The notes beneath the pieces were generated by a model. The model saw nothing but the letters and a program-made list of their open reading frames with translations. It was not told the origin of the DNA and made no database searches. 64,000 nt of DNA from contig NZ_GG657898.1 in NCBI RefSeq assembly GCF_000156355.1, forward strand, positions 1-64,000, in the 5' to 3' direction. This document shows, one piece after another, positions 49,054 to 58,684 of this stretch; the stretch's first letter is position 1; each line of letters starts with the position of its first letter. This DNA is from Methylophaga thiooxydans DMS010. GTDB lineage: Bacteria; Pseudomonadota; Gammaproteobacteria; Nitrosococcales; Methylophagaceae. The position numbers and the translations under genes are program-made.

Positions 49054-49944
49054 TTAAAGTATATAAACCGTGGTAAAAAGCAGTATCCAGACCACATCGA
49101 CAAAGTGCCAATACCAAGCCCCTGCCTCAAAGGCGAAATGCTTTTCACCCGTGAAGTGACCCTGATACACACGCAGCAATAACACCATAAGAATAATGCT
49201 ACCGATAGTGACGTGAGCGCCATGAAATCCGGTTAGTAAAAAGAATGTTGCGCCGTAAATGCCTGACTCTAATGTTAGATTCAGCTCATTGTAGGCTTCA
49301 AAATACTCAAAAATTTGCAGTGTCAAAAAGCTCAAACCCAAGGCGATAGTGATACCCAGCCAGAGTTTAACTTTTGGGCGATTGCCTTTTTTCAGAAATT
49401 TATGAGCTGCCAGTAAAGTGAAGCTGGACGCTACCAATAAGATGGTATTCAGTAAAGGAATATGCCATGGGTCGATGATGGCTTTAATCGGGCGGAATTG
49501 GTCTGTATTCGGTGCTTCAAGCAATGGCCAGACAGCGGTGAAATCTGGCCAGAGCATATTGGCTAAGCCTTTATCACCTTCTCCCCCAAGCCAGGGCACG
49601 GCAAAAACACGGATATAAAAGAGTGCGCCGAAGAAAGCGAAAAAGAACATGACCTCGGAAAAAATAAACCATGACATGCTGTAGCGAAAGGACAGATCCA
49701 ATTGCGGTGAGTAGAGTCCCTTGCGACTTTCGGCTATCACCGCCGCAAACCAGCCAATCAGCATGCCGGCTAAAATTAAAATTCCTGAAAAGAGCATGAT
49801 CTGAGCCAGCAGACTGGCTTGCTCTTGCTGCAAGCTATAAAGCAATAGCGCTGTGCCGCCTAAGGTACCAAATAATCCGATAGCACCAATAATCGGCCAG
49901 TAGCTTTGTGCCGGAACGTAATAGGCTTGGGGTGACTGTACCAT
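49054..49944 (-). CDS. coxC: Cytochrome c oxidase subunit III
   Basis: The 296-aa protein has seven spans and the subunit III motifs YSMSWFIFSEVMFFFAFFGA and the C-terminal GFHGAHVTIGSIILMV, EAGAWYWHFVDVVWILLFT. It stabilises the catalytic core. An ORF read on the other frame near its end is a shadow. Confidence 0.95.
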   Translation of the reverse strand: MVQSPQAYYVPAQSYWPIIGAIGLFGTLGGTALLLYSLQQEQASLLAQIMLFSGILILAGMLIGWFAAVIAESRKGLYSPQLDLSFRYSMSWFIFSEVMFFFAFFGALFYIRVFAVPWLGGEGDKGLANMLWPDFTAVWPLLEAPNTDQFRPIKAIIDPWHIPLLNTILLVASSFTLLAAHKFLKKGNRPKVKLWLGITIALGLSFLTLQIFEYFEAYNELNLTLESGIYGATFFLLTGFHGAHVTIGSIILMVLLLRVYQGHFTGEKHFAFEAGAWYWHFVDVVWILLFTTVYIL

Positions 49945-49974
49945 GGCGTGCTCCCTCCCTAAATGGGCGAAATG

Positions 49975-50514
49975 CTATCTCGCGCTAGCAGTGGCTGTTT
50001 CGCTTATATCAAATAATGTGTACGACAGCGTCAGTTTTGTAATGTGTTCGGGCAAGGCTGGATCGAGGAAAAAGACCAGTGGAAATTGTTTAGATTCACT
50101 GGCTTCAAGTGGTTGCTTTTGAAAACAAAAACATTCCACTTTGTTTAAATAATCGGCCGCGACAGCCGGAGAAACACTCGGAATTGCCTGAGCAATGACC
50201 GCTCGGTCGTAGGTGTTTTTTATCTCAAAACTGGTTTGTTTTCTTTCACCTAATTTCAGCGCTATTTCTTCTTGTTGTGGTGAAAAGTCCCAAGGTAAAT
50301 TGGCATTACGGTTTGCCACAAACTGTATGGTTATCATGCGCTCACTGTTTGAAGAGATAACGTCGCCTTGATATTGCCCTTTGGTTTTTCCATTTAGGCC
50401 AGTTACCTCACAAAAGACGTCGTACAACGGCACCAGCATAAAACCGAATGCAAACATCACACACACCGCACAGATAAGACCGCTAGGTGTGGTGAGGTTA
50501 AACCAGCGTTTCAT
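49975..50514 (-). CDS. ctaG: Cox11/CtaG copper chaperone
   Basis: The 179-aa protein has an N-terminal anchor and the CtaG pattern with VPLYDVFCEVTGLNGKT and the copper-binding VECFCFQKQPL (Cys-x-Cys). It delivers copper to CuB of subunit I. It overlaps coxA by 4 nt (ATGA). Confidence 0.95.
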   Translation of the reverse strand: MKRWFNLTTPSGLICAVCVMFAFGFMLVPLYDVFCEVTGLNGKTKGQYQGDVISSNSERMITIQFVANRNANLPWDFSPQQEEIALKLGERKQTSFEIKNTYDRAVIAQAIPSVSPAVAADYLNKVECFCFQKQPLEASESKQFPLVFFLDPALPEHITKLTLSYTLFDISETATASAR

Positions 50515-52088
50515 TTTTCACCTACCACTGGTGGTGTGCTGAATGTGTGGTAAGGCGCCGGGGTGGGAACGCTCCACTCCAACCCTTTAGCGCCATCCCA
50601 AGGCAATTGCTCAGCCGCTTTACCGCTACGAACAGTTTTTATGATGATGTAGACAAACAGCAGTTGTGTGGTGCCGAACAAGAAAGCACCGAGACTGGTT
50701 ATCATATTAAAATCGGCAAATTGCAAAGCGTAATCGGGGATCCGTCTGGGCATTCCGGCGAGGCCAACAAAATGCATTGGAAAGAATGTCAGGTTGACAC
50801 CAATAAATGACAGCCAGAAATGTAGCTGCCCTAGCTTTTCGTTGTACATTTTGCCGCACCATTTCGGCAGCCAATAGTAGACACCAGCGATAATGCCAAA
50901 TACCGACCCGGGGACTAATACGTAATGGAAATGTGCCACCACAAAATAGGTATCGTGGTACTGAAAGTCAGCAGGCGCTATTGCCAGCATTAATCCTGAC
51001 AAACCGCCAATAGTAAATAACACGATAAAGGCGATAGCGAATAACATCGGCGTCTCAAAGGTCATTGAGCCTTTAAACATGGTACTGACCCAGTTAAATA
51101 CCTTCACCCCGGTCGGTACAGCGATCAACATTGTTGTATACATGAAAAACAGCTCACCGGTCAGTGGCATGCCAACCGTAAACATATGATGTGCCCAAAC
51201 AATGAATGACATCACCGCAATGGCAGCGGTGGCATAGACCATTGAGTGATAACCGAATAACGGTTTACGGGAAAAGGTCGGCACAATTTGAGACACCACC
51301 CCAAAGGCGGGTAGTACCATGATGTACACCTCGGGATGGGCAAAGAACCAGAACACATGCTGGAACAAAACTGGATCACCACCACCGGCGGCATTGAAGA
51401 AACTGGTGCCAAAATGCACGTCCATTAACATCATGGTGACAACGGCGGCCAATACCGGCATCACAGCGATTAACAAGAAGGCGGTAATGAGCCATGTCCA
51501 GACAAACAAGGGAAGATCCATCATCTTCATACCCGGCGCCCGCATATTGAATATGGTGACGATAATATTAATCGCCCCCATGATGGATGAAATTCCCATC
51601 ATATGAATGGCAAAAATAAAGAAGGTCACACTCGGCGGTGCATAGGTAGTTGAGAGCGGTGCATAAAATGTCCAGCCAAAGTCAGGGGCACCACCCGCCA
51701 TGAACAAGGTTGATAACAGCATGGCAAACGCAAACGGCAAGATCCAGAAGCTCCAGTTATTAAGCCGTGGCAACGCCATGTCCGGAGCACCTATCATCAA
51801 CGGAACTTGCCAGTTGGCAAGCCCGACAAAAGCTGGCATCACCGCCCCAAACACCATGATAAGACCGTGCATGGTCGTCATTTGGTTGAAAAACTCCGGC
51901 ACGACTAGTTGCAAGCCCGGCTGGAATAACTCAGCACGAATCACAAACGCCATACTGCCACCAACAAACAGCATGATCAGGCTAAAGACCAGATATAGTG
52001 TGCCAATGTCTTTGTGATTAGTGGTTAAAATCCAGCGCGTCCATCCTTTGGCTGGTCCGTGATGTGCAGTATCCATATGTTCGCTCAT
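50511..52088 (-). CDS. coxA: Cytochrome c oxidase subunit I
   Basis: The 525-aa protein has twelve spans and the heme-copper motifs: TTMHGLIMVFGAVMPAF (heme a ligand), WFFAHPEVYIMVLPAFG (CuB His plus cross-linked Tyr), HHMFTVGMP, and HFHYVLVPGS. GHPEVY here reads AHPEVY, a common aa3 form. It reduces O2 and pumps protons. coxB lies 7 nt upstream. Confidence 0.97.
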   Translation of the reverse strand: MSEHMDTAHHGPAKGWTRWILTTNHKDIGTLYLVFSLIMLFVGGSMAFVIRAELFQPGLQLVVPEFFNQMTTMHGLIMVFGAVMPAFVGLANWQVPLMIGAPDMALPRLNNWSFWILPFAFAMLLSTLFMAGGAPDFGWTFYAPLSTTYAPPSVTFFIFAIHMMGISSIMGAINIIVTIFNMRAPGMKMMDLPLFVWTWLITAFLLIAVMPVLAAVVTMMLMDVHFGTSFFNAAGGGDPVLFQHVFWFFAHPEVYIMVLPAFGVVSQIVPTFSRKPLFGYHSMVYATAAIAVMSFIVWAHHMFTVGMPLTGELFFMYTTMLIAVPTGVKVFNWVSTMFKGSMTFETPMLFAIAFIVLFTIGGLSGLMLAIAPADFQYHDTYFVVAHFHYVLVPGSVFGIIAGVYYWLPKWCGKMYNEKLGQLHFWLSFIGVNLTFFPMHFVGLAGMPRRIPDYALQFADFNMITSLGAFLFGTTQLLFVYIIIKTVRSGKAAEQLPWDGAKGLEWSVPTPAPYHTFSTPPVVGEK

Positions 52089-52095
52089 AAAGACC

Positions 52096-53208
52096 TCACT
52101 GCTTTTCCATGACTGCTTGCACTTCCGCAGGCGTCACCTTATCGCCAGTTTTGTTATCCCAGCTATTGCGTTCGTAGGTGATAACGGCGGCAATGTCCAC
52201 GGCGGATAATTGCTCGCCGAATGCGGGCATGCCTTTTTCTAGACGACCCTGAATAACAATGGCCATATGATCCGCTTTAGGCCCGAGCGCAATAGGGCTC
52301 CCATTCAATGCAGGGAATGCTTGTGGAATGCCTGAACCATCAGCCTGATGACAGACGGCACAATTTTTTTCGTAAATCTTGGCACCCGCTGTCATTAGCT
52401 GTTCTTGCGACCACTCCAACTCAGTCGAAGCCGCTTCAGCTTGTTTGAGGGCTTTTTGTTCATCCAGCCACAGCGCATAATCATCCTCACTGACGGCTTT
52501 GACCTCAATAGGCATAAAGGCATGGTGCATTCCACAGAGCTCAGCACATTGCCCGCGATAGGTGCCGGGTTTATCGATGCGAGTCCAGGATTCATTGATA
52601 AAGCCCGGAACAGCATCTTTCTTAATTGCCAGATCGGGTACCCACCATGCATGAATCACATCGTTGGAGGTGAATAAGAAGCGTATTTTCTTATTGATCG
52701 GTACGACCAGAGGATTATCTACTTCGAGTAAATAATTGGGATTTTTCTTTTTTCTATTCTCAATTTCTTCTTTTGATGTGGCTAAAATACTGAAAAATCC
52801 AAGATCTTCGCCGATGTATTTGTAATGCCACTTCCACTGATGCCCAGTGACTTGGATATCAATATCGGATTCGCTGGTGTCATACATGTCGACGAGAGTC
52901 TTTGTGGCTGGAACGGCCATCGCGACAAGAATCACAATCGGAATGATGGTCCAGATGATCTCTACCAAGACGCTGCCATGAAATTGTGAGGCTTTGGCAC
53001 CTTTGGATTTACGATGATGGAAAATGGACCAGAACATCACGCCAAATACCACGATGGCAATCACAAGACAGATATAAAAAATCGTCATGTGTAAGCCGTA
53101 TATGGACTGACTGGTTTGGGTGACGCCCGCAGGCATATTGAATTCCAAGGCAACGGAAGTGCCCGGGGATAGGACAAGAGCTGAACAGATGAGCTGTAGT
53201 AGTTGGCG
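52096..53208 (-). CDS. coxB: Cytochrome c oxidase subunit II with fused cytochrome c
   Basis: The protein is 370 aa from an ATG with AAGGAGTAG upstream; the longer frame start is rejected. It has a signal peptide (~1-21), two spans, a CuA domain with GQCAELCGMHHAFMP, and a C-terminal cytochrome c domain with CAVCH (283-287). A subunit II with its own heme c marks a caa3-type arrangement. The C-terminal Met for heme is probably in KGMPAFGEQLS. Confidence 0.95.
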   Translation of the reverse strand, partial: RQLLQLICSALVLSPGTSVALEFNMPAGVTQTSQSIYGLHMTIFYICLVIAIVVFGVMFWSIFHHRKSKGAKASQFHGSVLVEIIWTIIPIVILVAMAVPATKTLVDMYDTSESDIDIQVTGHQWKWHYKYIGEDLGFFSILATSKEEIENRKKKNPNYLLEVDNPLVVPINKKIRFLFTSNDVIHAWWVPDLAIKKDAVPGFINESWTRIDKPGTYRGQCAELCGMHHAFMPIEVKAVSEDDYALWLDEQKALKQAEAASTELEWSQEQLMTAGAKIYEKNCAVCHQADGSGIPQAFPALNGSPIALGPKADHMAIVIQGRLEKGMPAFGEQLSAVDIAAVITYERNSWDNKTGDKVTPAEVQAVMEKQ

Positions 53209-53285
53209 CATAAAACTACTCCTTGCATCACTAGTACGTCCATCATTGGCTGTACTTAGCAAAAATTATCTTGCTCGTTGCGTGC

Positions 53286-53315
53286 AGTATATGCCTATTT
53301 TTCCGAGGGTTGCAA
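53286..53315 (-). promoter_or_regulatory. Probable cox operon promoter
   Basis: Read leftward, TTGCAA (53310-53315) is followed after 18 nt by TATACT (53286-53291), a fair sigma-70 promoter about 80 bp before coxB. It would drive the whole leftward oxidase operon. Confidence 0.55.
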
Positions 53316-53667
53316 TTCAGGCAAAAACACTTGCGCCATAAGACCTTTATTGTGCTCAGTTTCGAGACAGTGATACGGCGCTATAGATATAATGTCTGAA
53401 CGTCAGTCAGTAAGTGTTATATCCGCCTATCGAACAACATCCAATCAATACGCACGGAAACCAGCAACGGACATTGGTGAACTTTTGAACAATGACACGA
53501 TGAGAAAATTTATCAGTGTCATCTGATCTAGAATTTACTTTAACTTCCGATGCCACTTTTTTGATAAAAAAGTAGTCCTTGTAAAAGCCCTCTAATACTT
53601 TTCTCCCACTTTCATGAAATGGCGCTAAGTCATTGTCATAAAAAGAGGAATTTGTTGATTTAGATGC
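53316..53667. other. Intergenic region between oxidase and dcw promoters
   Basis: About 350 bp with no credible gene. The far left is likely the cox operon upstream region and the far right leads into the mra promoter. A stretch with GATAAAAAAGTAG and poly-T/poly-A patches is AT-rich. No RNA gene is recognised. Confidence 0.5.
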
Positions 53668-53696
53668 TTGACTTCATGCATTTGCACTCCTATAGT
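53668..53696 (+). promoter_or_regulatory. mra (dcw cluster) promoter
   Basis: TTGACT (53668-53673), a 17-nt spacer and TATAGT (53691-53696) form a near-consensus sigma-70 promoter 55 bp before mraZ. It should start the long cell-wall/division operon. Confidence 0.8.
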
Positions 53697-53705
53697 GTCG
53701 ACAAG

Positions 53706-53730
53706 TGGGGAAAAGTGGATCTTTGTGGAT
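53706..53730 (+). promoter_or_regulatory. MraZ-binding boxes
   Basis: Three repeats, TGGGG (53706-53710), TGGAT (53716-53720) and TGGAT (53726-53730), are spaced by exactly 5 nt, giving a 10-bp period. MraZ of E. coli binds TGGGN repeats with 5-nt spacers and represses its own promoter. They lie just after the predicted transcription start. Confidence 0.85.
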
Positions 53731-53751
53731 CGTATTTTTTGAGGACGACAA

Positions 53752-54204
53752 GTGTTTCGAGGCGTAGCAACATTCAATCTGGATGCGAAAGGACGGATGG
53801 CTATCCCAGCCAAGTTCCGCAAGCATCTTGATGTCTGCTGTGAAGGCCGGTTGGTTATTACCATCGATCATTCTGATCATTGTCTGCAAATGTACCCTTT
53901 ACCCGAATGGGAGCTGGTTGAAGAAAAACTCGCCGCACTTCCCAGCCTGAATCCTCAAGTCCGTCGTCTGAAAAGAATGCTGCTCGGTTATGCCACAGAG
54001 TGTGAAATGGATGGTAACGGCCGAATTCTGTTGCCAGCCAAATTGCGTGAATTTGCCAAGCTCGACAAAAGCATGGTGATGATTGGTCAGGGTAACAAGT
54101 TTGAACTCTGGAATGAGCAAACTTGGAATGAACTCATGGATGACTGTCTGGAAGAAGATTTTGACGAGATTTTACCGGCTGAATTAGAAAGCCTGTCGAT
54201 ATAA
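53752..54204 (+). CDS. mraZ: Transcriptional repressor MraZ
   Basis: The 150-aa protein starts at GTG 53752 after GAGGACGACAA. It carries two SpoVT/AbrB-type repeats, each with a [13 protein letters not shown] / [13 protein letters not shown] motif. MraZ binds the boxes at its own promoter and represses the dcw operon. First gene of the cluster, 10 nt from rsmH. Confidence 0.96.
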   Translation: MFRGVATFNLDAKGRMAIPAKFRKHLDVCCEGRLVITIDHSDHCLQMYPLPEWELVEEKLAALPSLNPQVRRLKRMLLGYATECEMDGNGRILLPAKLREFAKLDKSMVMIGQGNKFELWNEQTWNELMDDCLEEDFDEILPAELESLSI

Positions 54205-54214
54205 AGGCGGAATT

Positions 54215-55153
54215 ATGACTGAGAGTCACTCGGAACATCTGCCAGTCTTGTTAAACGAGACCATTGCCGCCCTGTCTGTGAAAGCCGACGGTAAGTATCT
54301 AGATGCCACCTTTGGTCGTGGTGGTCACAGCCGCGCTATTCTTGCTTTGTTATCTGATGACGGTCGCCTGTTAGGTCTCGATCGCGATCCACAAGCTGTT
54401 GCCACCGGTAAACAGCTTGCTCAACAAGACAATCGCTTTGCTATCGAGTATTGCGCATTCTCGGAAATGGCAACGGCTGCGCATGCCAGACTCTGGCAAA
54501 ACAATATCGATGGTATTTTGATGGACATCGGCGTGTCATCTCCACAGTTAGATGATGCCGAGCGTGGTTTCAGCTTTTCGAAAGATGGGCCTTTGGATAT
54601 GCGCATGAATCCAAATGCCGGTATCAGCGCCGCCGAATGGTTGGCAACCGCAGAGATGGATGATATTGCCCATGTCATAAAGACACTGGGTGAAGAACGC
54701 TATGGCAAACGTATTGCTCGAGCCATTGTGGAAACCCGTGACGAAAACCCGATCACCACAACCAAACAATTGGCTGATTTGGTGGATAAGGCTAGTCCTT
54801 CGCGTGAAAAACATAAACACCCAGCCACGCGTACTTTTCAGGCCATTCGTATATTTATTAATAATGAGCTGGAAGAACTGACACTTGCATTAGAACAAGC
54901 CTTAGATGTGCTGGCGGTAGGTGGACGGCTGGTGGTGATTAGTTTTCATTCTCTGGAAGATCGTATTGTAAAGCGTTTCTTCCGTGATGAAGCGCGGGGC
55001 GATGATTTTCCAGCCCATTTCCCCGTCACTGTTGAACAACTCAATCCGCGCCTGAAAATTATTGGTAAGGCGATCAAAGCCTCTGAAACTGAGTTGGCTG
55101 ATAATCCCAGAGCACGAAGCGCTGTGCTGCGTGTGGCGGAGAAGCTGGCATGA
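54215..55153 (+). CDS. rsmH: 16S rRNA C1402 N4-methyltransferase RsmH
   Basis: The 312-aa SAM-dependent methylase has [13 protein letters not shown] at the start, [14 protein letters not shown], and the [20 protein letters not shown] block with [16 protein letters not shown] near the end. It makes m4C1402 and partners RsmI. It overlaps ftsL by 4 nt. Confidence 0.97.
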   Translation: MTESHSEHLPVLLNETIAALSVKADGKYLDATFGRGGHSRAILALLSDDGRLLGLDRDPQAVATGKQLAQQDNRFAIEYCAFSEMATAAHARLWQNNIDGILMDIGVSSPQLDDAERGFSFSKDGPLDMRMNPNAGISAAEWLATAEMDDIAHVIKTLGEERYGKRIARAIVETRDENPITTTKQLADLVDKASPSREKHKHPATRTFQAIRIFINNELEELTLALEQALDVLAVGGRLVVISFHSLEDRIVKRFFRDEARGDDFPAHFPVTVEQLNPRLKIIGKAIKASETELADNPRARSAVLRVAEKLA

Positions 55154-55443
55154 ATCTGAAAATGTTATTTGAACATATCAGAGTCGATACGCCGCTAATT
55201 GCCATGATCATGGTCGTGATTATCTCAGCGGTGGGTGTGATCTACAGCAAACATCTGAGTCGAAATGAGTTTATTCAGTTGCAACAACTGGAAAAGCAGC
55301 GTGATTTGCTTAATGAAGAATGGGGACGTTTGTTACTCGAACAGAGTACCTGGGGTAGCCCAAGCCGAGTTGAACAGCAAGCCAGCCGTCGTTTGCAAAT
55401 GATTGTGCCGAAGGCGGATATGACGGTGGTGATTAAACCATGA
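55150..55443 (+). CDS. ftsL: Cell division protein FtsL
   Basis: The 97-aa bitopic protein has one span (~14-33, [19 protein letters not shown]) and a periplasmic coiled-coil ([20 protein letters not shown]). It forms the FtsQLB complex that activates FtsWI. Overlaps ftsI by 4 nt. Confidence 0.93.
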   Translation: MNLKMLFEHIRVDTPLIAMIMVVIISAVGVIYSKHLSRNEFIQLQQLEKQRDLLNEEWGRLLLEQSTWGSPSRVEQQASRRLQMIVPKADMTVVIKP

Positions 55444-57146
55444 GTCGTAGAGGCGATATGACTCAGCAAGTCGGGCTTTGGCGTCTGAATCTGGTTCGGT
55501 TGATGTTTATTTTGATCGTACTTGGTCTCGGCTGGCGTTTGGCCGATTTGCAGATCTTTAACCCGGATTTTTTACGTTATCAGGGTGATGCTCGTCATTT
55601 GCGTCAAGTACCGGTGGTGGCTCATCGAGGCATGATTTTGGATAGCCAAGGGGAACCTTTGGCTATCAGTACACCAGTGCATTCAGTCTGGTTAAACCCA
55701 CAAGATGTTGCGTTGGATGAGCCGAAGCTGCCGAGTCTGGCCGTCATGTTGGGTCAAAACATTCGTGAAATTCAAGAAAGAATAGCCACTAACCAATCGC
55801 GTGAATTTGTTTATCTTAAACGACGTGTAACGCCAGAACTGGCAGACCAAGTTAAACAACTCAACATTCGTGGTGTTGCGTTACAACGTGAGTACAAGCG
55901 CTATTATCCGGCCGGTGAAGTGGCATCTCATATCGTTGGGTTTACTAACATAGATGATATCGGACAAGAAGGCCTTGAGCTTACCTACGATGCCGTGCTC
56001 ACAGGCCGTTCAGGTCTTAAGCGTATGGTACGAGACAGCCGAGGCAATTACGTCGAAGGTGGCGAGTTGATTCGTCCTGCAAAAGCCGGCGAGAACATTC
56101 AGTTAAGCATGGATTTGCGTTTGCAATACCTGACTTATCAGGCACTGAAAAATGCAGTTACTGAACACAACGCCAAAGCTGGTACCGCTGTTGTGATTGA
56201 TATTCATAGTGGTGAAGTGCTGGCGATGGCAAATCAACCCTCGTTTAACCCTAATAACCGCCATGGTTTACGTGCCAGCGACTTTAGAAATCGCGCCGTG
56301 ACAGATTTATTTGAACCAGGCTCAACGGTGAAGCCTTTTACGGTTACCAGCGGCATCAAGTCTGGCAAATATGACTTGAATACCATTATCAATACGCATC
56401 CGGGTGTGTTCCGAGTCAGTGGTCATTCGATCCGTGATTATCGTGATTATGGTGAAATTGACTTAGCCACGCTGATTCAAAAATCGAGCAACATCGCGGC
56501 AAGCAAAATTGCCTTGGACTTAGACCCTGATGAACTATGGCATGACTTTGCCCGTTTTGGGCTTGGCGATGCCACCGGTGCTTATTTCCCTGGTGAGGCG
56601 ATGGGGACAATGCCTGATTTATCTTCCTGGCGGAAACTGGACATTGCCACCATGGGATATGGATACGGTCTTTCTACTTCAGCCCTGCAACTTGCCAGGG
56701 CTTATAGCGTTTTAGGCAGTGGCGGCATATTAAAGCCTGTCACGTTTGTCAAAACTGATGAGACGCCAAAAGGGCGTCGTGTGTTTTCTGCTGACATCAT
56801 GAGTCAAGTGATCACGATGATGGAAAAAGTGGTTGAGCCTGGCGGTACGGGAACACGTGCTTCAGTCGCAAATTATCGTGTTGCAGGGAAAAGTGGTACC
56901 GCAAAAAAAGCAATTAGTGGTGGTTATGCCGACGATCGCTATCAATCCGTATTTGCAGGTCTTATCCCGGCTAGCTCGCCCCGATTGGCGATGGTGGTCA
57001 TGGTAGATGAACCCCGTGGTGAGGAGTACTACGGCGGGGCAGTCGCCGCACCGGTATTTGCAGAAGTGATGACTGGCGCGATGCGTTTGCTCAATATTGC
57101 ACCGGATGCTTTACCGTCGACGCAGATGCAGGTGGCTCACAAATGA
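55440..57146 (+). CDS. ftsI: Peptidoglycan transpeptidase FtsI (PBP3)
   Basis: The 568-aa class B penicillin-binding protein has one N-terminal span (~20-40), a dimerisation domain (~60-220), and a transpeptidase with S295-TVK (EPGSTVKPF), S349-S350-N (KSSNI) and K484-S-G-T. It crosslinks septal peptidoglycan with FtsW. A second ATG at 55458 is possible. Overlaps murE by 4 nt. Confidence 0.97.
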   Translation: MSRRGDMTQQVGLWRLNLVRLMFILIVLGLGWRLADLQIFNPDFLRYQGDARHLRQVPVVAHRGMILDSQGEPLAISTPVHSVWLNPQDVALDEPKLPSLAVMLGQNIREIQERIATNQSREFVYLKRRVTPELADQVKQLNIRGVALQREYKRYYPAGEVASHIVGFTNIDDIGQEGLELTYDAVLTGRSGLKRMVRDSRGNYVEGGELIRPAKAGENIQLSMDLRLQYLTYQALKNAVTEHNAKAGTAVVIDIHSGEVLAMANQPSFNPNNRHGLRASDFRNRAVTDLFEPGSTVKPFTVTSGIKSGKYDLNTIINTHPGVFRVSGHSIRDYRDYGEIDLATLIQKSSNIAASKIALDLDPDELWHDFARFGLGDATGAYFPGEAMGTMPDLSSWRKLDIATMGYGYGLSTSALQLARAYSVLGSGGILKPVTFVKTDETPKGRRVFSADIMSQVITMMEKVVEPGGTGTRASVANYRVAGKSGTAKKAISGGYADDRYQSVFAGLIPASSPRLAMVVMVDEPRGEEYYGGAVAAPVFAEVMTGAMRLLNIAPDALPSTQMQVAHK

Positions 57147-58684
57147 TGACATCTATCGTAAAAATGCAATCGTTGACTTTGCTACTCCAAGATGTGGTGG
57201 CAGAGGGTGTTGAACTACAGGAATACATGCTGACTGATATTAGCATGGACAGCCGCCGGGTAACGGCTGGTGGCTTATTCCTAGCACTCGCGAAAGACGA
57301 AGCTGAGCGACAGAAGCATTTACATCAGGCCTTGGATAAAGGCGCATTTGCGGTATTGATCGACGCCGATAAACCGTTGACGCAAACGGAAACGGCCATG
57401 CTCAATGAAGCCGTCGTGTCAGCTTATCCAGTGAAAAACCTGTCTCAACAAGCAGGGTCGATTGCTGCACGGTTTTATCAGCAACCCTCACAGCATATGA
57501 CGGTGATTGCCGTTACTGGTACCAATGGTAAGACATCAGTCAGTCAGTTCATTGCCCAAGTATTGGAAGCTGACGGTAAACCCTGTGGTGTTATCGGCAC
57601 GATGGGGGCAGGTCGTTTGAGTGATTTGGAAATGACAGGTATGACCACACCAGACCCTGTTTCAATGCAACGGCTGTTAGCAGGCTTTGAGCTGGAAGGG
57701 TGCGAATATGTGGTGCTGGAGGCCTCATCTCATGCGCTGGAGCAAGGCCGCTTAAATAGTGTTGATATTAATGTGGCTGTGTTAACCAACTTGAGCCGTG
57801 ATCACCTCGATTATCACCACACCATGGCGGATTACGCGAAAGCGAAACAGCGTTTGTTTGAAATGGGATCAGTCAGTCGTGCCGTGATTAATGCCTGTGA
57901 CTCATTTGGGCGGACCTTGATGAATGCGCTACGAAGTGACATTCAGTTACTCACATATAGTTCGTCAGATCAGGCTGATGTGAGCGCATCAGCTATTCAA
58001 TGCCATCGTGATGGTATGCAGTTTGATCTGGCGATACATGGGCAGCAGCAGAAGACCACTCTACCCGTATTAGGTCGATTTAATGTTGATAACGCCCTGG
58101 CTACCTTAGGGGTGCTGCTAAGCATCGGTTATCAGCCGAGCCAAGCAAGACAAGCGCTAAGTCAGTGTCGTGCTGTTGCTGGCCGTATGGAAGCCTACGG
58201 CGTCGATGGTCAGCCAATGCTTGTGATTGATTATGCGCATACACCCGACGCGCTCGAGCAAGCATTAAGAACGCTGCGTGGCCATCTTAATCAGCAAGGT
58301 AAATTATGGTGCGTATTTGGCTGTGGTGGCGATCGTGATAAAGGCAAACGGCCATTGATGGGCAAAATTGCCGAAATCGAAGCGGACGAAATCATTATTA
58401 CTGATGATAATCCGCGTACAGAAGATCATCAGGCGATTGCTGAAGACATTTTGGCTGGTTGCCAACAGCCACACGCTATTCGGGTCGAACTCGACCGTAA
58501 AGTGGCGATTAGCTACGCCATATCACATGCGGCGCCAAACGATATCGTGTTGGTCGCAGGTAAGGGGCATGAAGCTTACCAGGAAATTGACCATATCAAA
58601 TTCCCATTCAGCGACACCGTGATTATCAAAGAAATGCTGGGTGACTTGCAAAACAGCGTTCATAACGTTGCGGGAGGTCATTGA
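57143..58684 (+). CDS. murE: UDP-MurNAc-tripeptide synthetase MurE
   Basis: The 513-aa Mur ligase has VIAVTGTNGKTSVSQFI (P-loop), YVVLEASSHALEQGRLNSV and the DNPRTEDHQAI motif that selects meso-diaminopimelate. It adds the third residue of the stem peptide. ATG 57143 overlaps ftsI; ATG 57146 is an alternative. Shares one base with murF. Confidence 0.97.
   Translation: MMTSIVKMQSLTLLLQDVVAEGVELQEYMLTDISMDSRRVTAGGLFLALAKDEAERQKHLHQALDKGAFAVLIDADKPLTQTETAMLNEAVVSAYPVKNLSQQAGSIAARFYQQPSQHMTVIAVTGTNGKTSVSQFIAQVLEADGKPCGVIGTMGAGRLSDLEMTGMTTPDPVSMQRLLAGFELEGCEYVVLEASSHALEQGRLNSVDINVAVLTNLSRDHLDYHHTMADYAKAKQRLFEMGSVSRAVINACDSFGRTLMNALRSDIQLLTYSSSDQADVSASAIQCHRDGMQFDLAIHGQQQKTTLPVLGRFNVDNALATLGVLLSIGYQPSQARQALSQCRAVAGRMEAYGVDGQPMLVIDYAHTPDALEQALRTLRGHLNQQGKLWCVFGCGGDRDKGKRPLMGKIAEIEADEIIITDDNPRTEDHQAIAEDILAGCQQPHAIRVELDRKVAISYAISHAAPNDIVLVAGKGHEAYQEIDHIKFPFSDTVIIKEMLGDLQNSVHNVAGGH

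Noticed and set aside
49005-49223. 72-aa ORF overlapping coxC
   Set aside because: It is a shadow frame inside subunit III with no family features.
53263-53660. Hidden small RNA or ORF before mraZ
   Set aside because: No convincing start, ribosome site or stem with U-run. Only promoter elements were supported.
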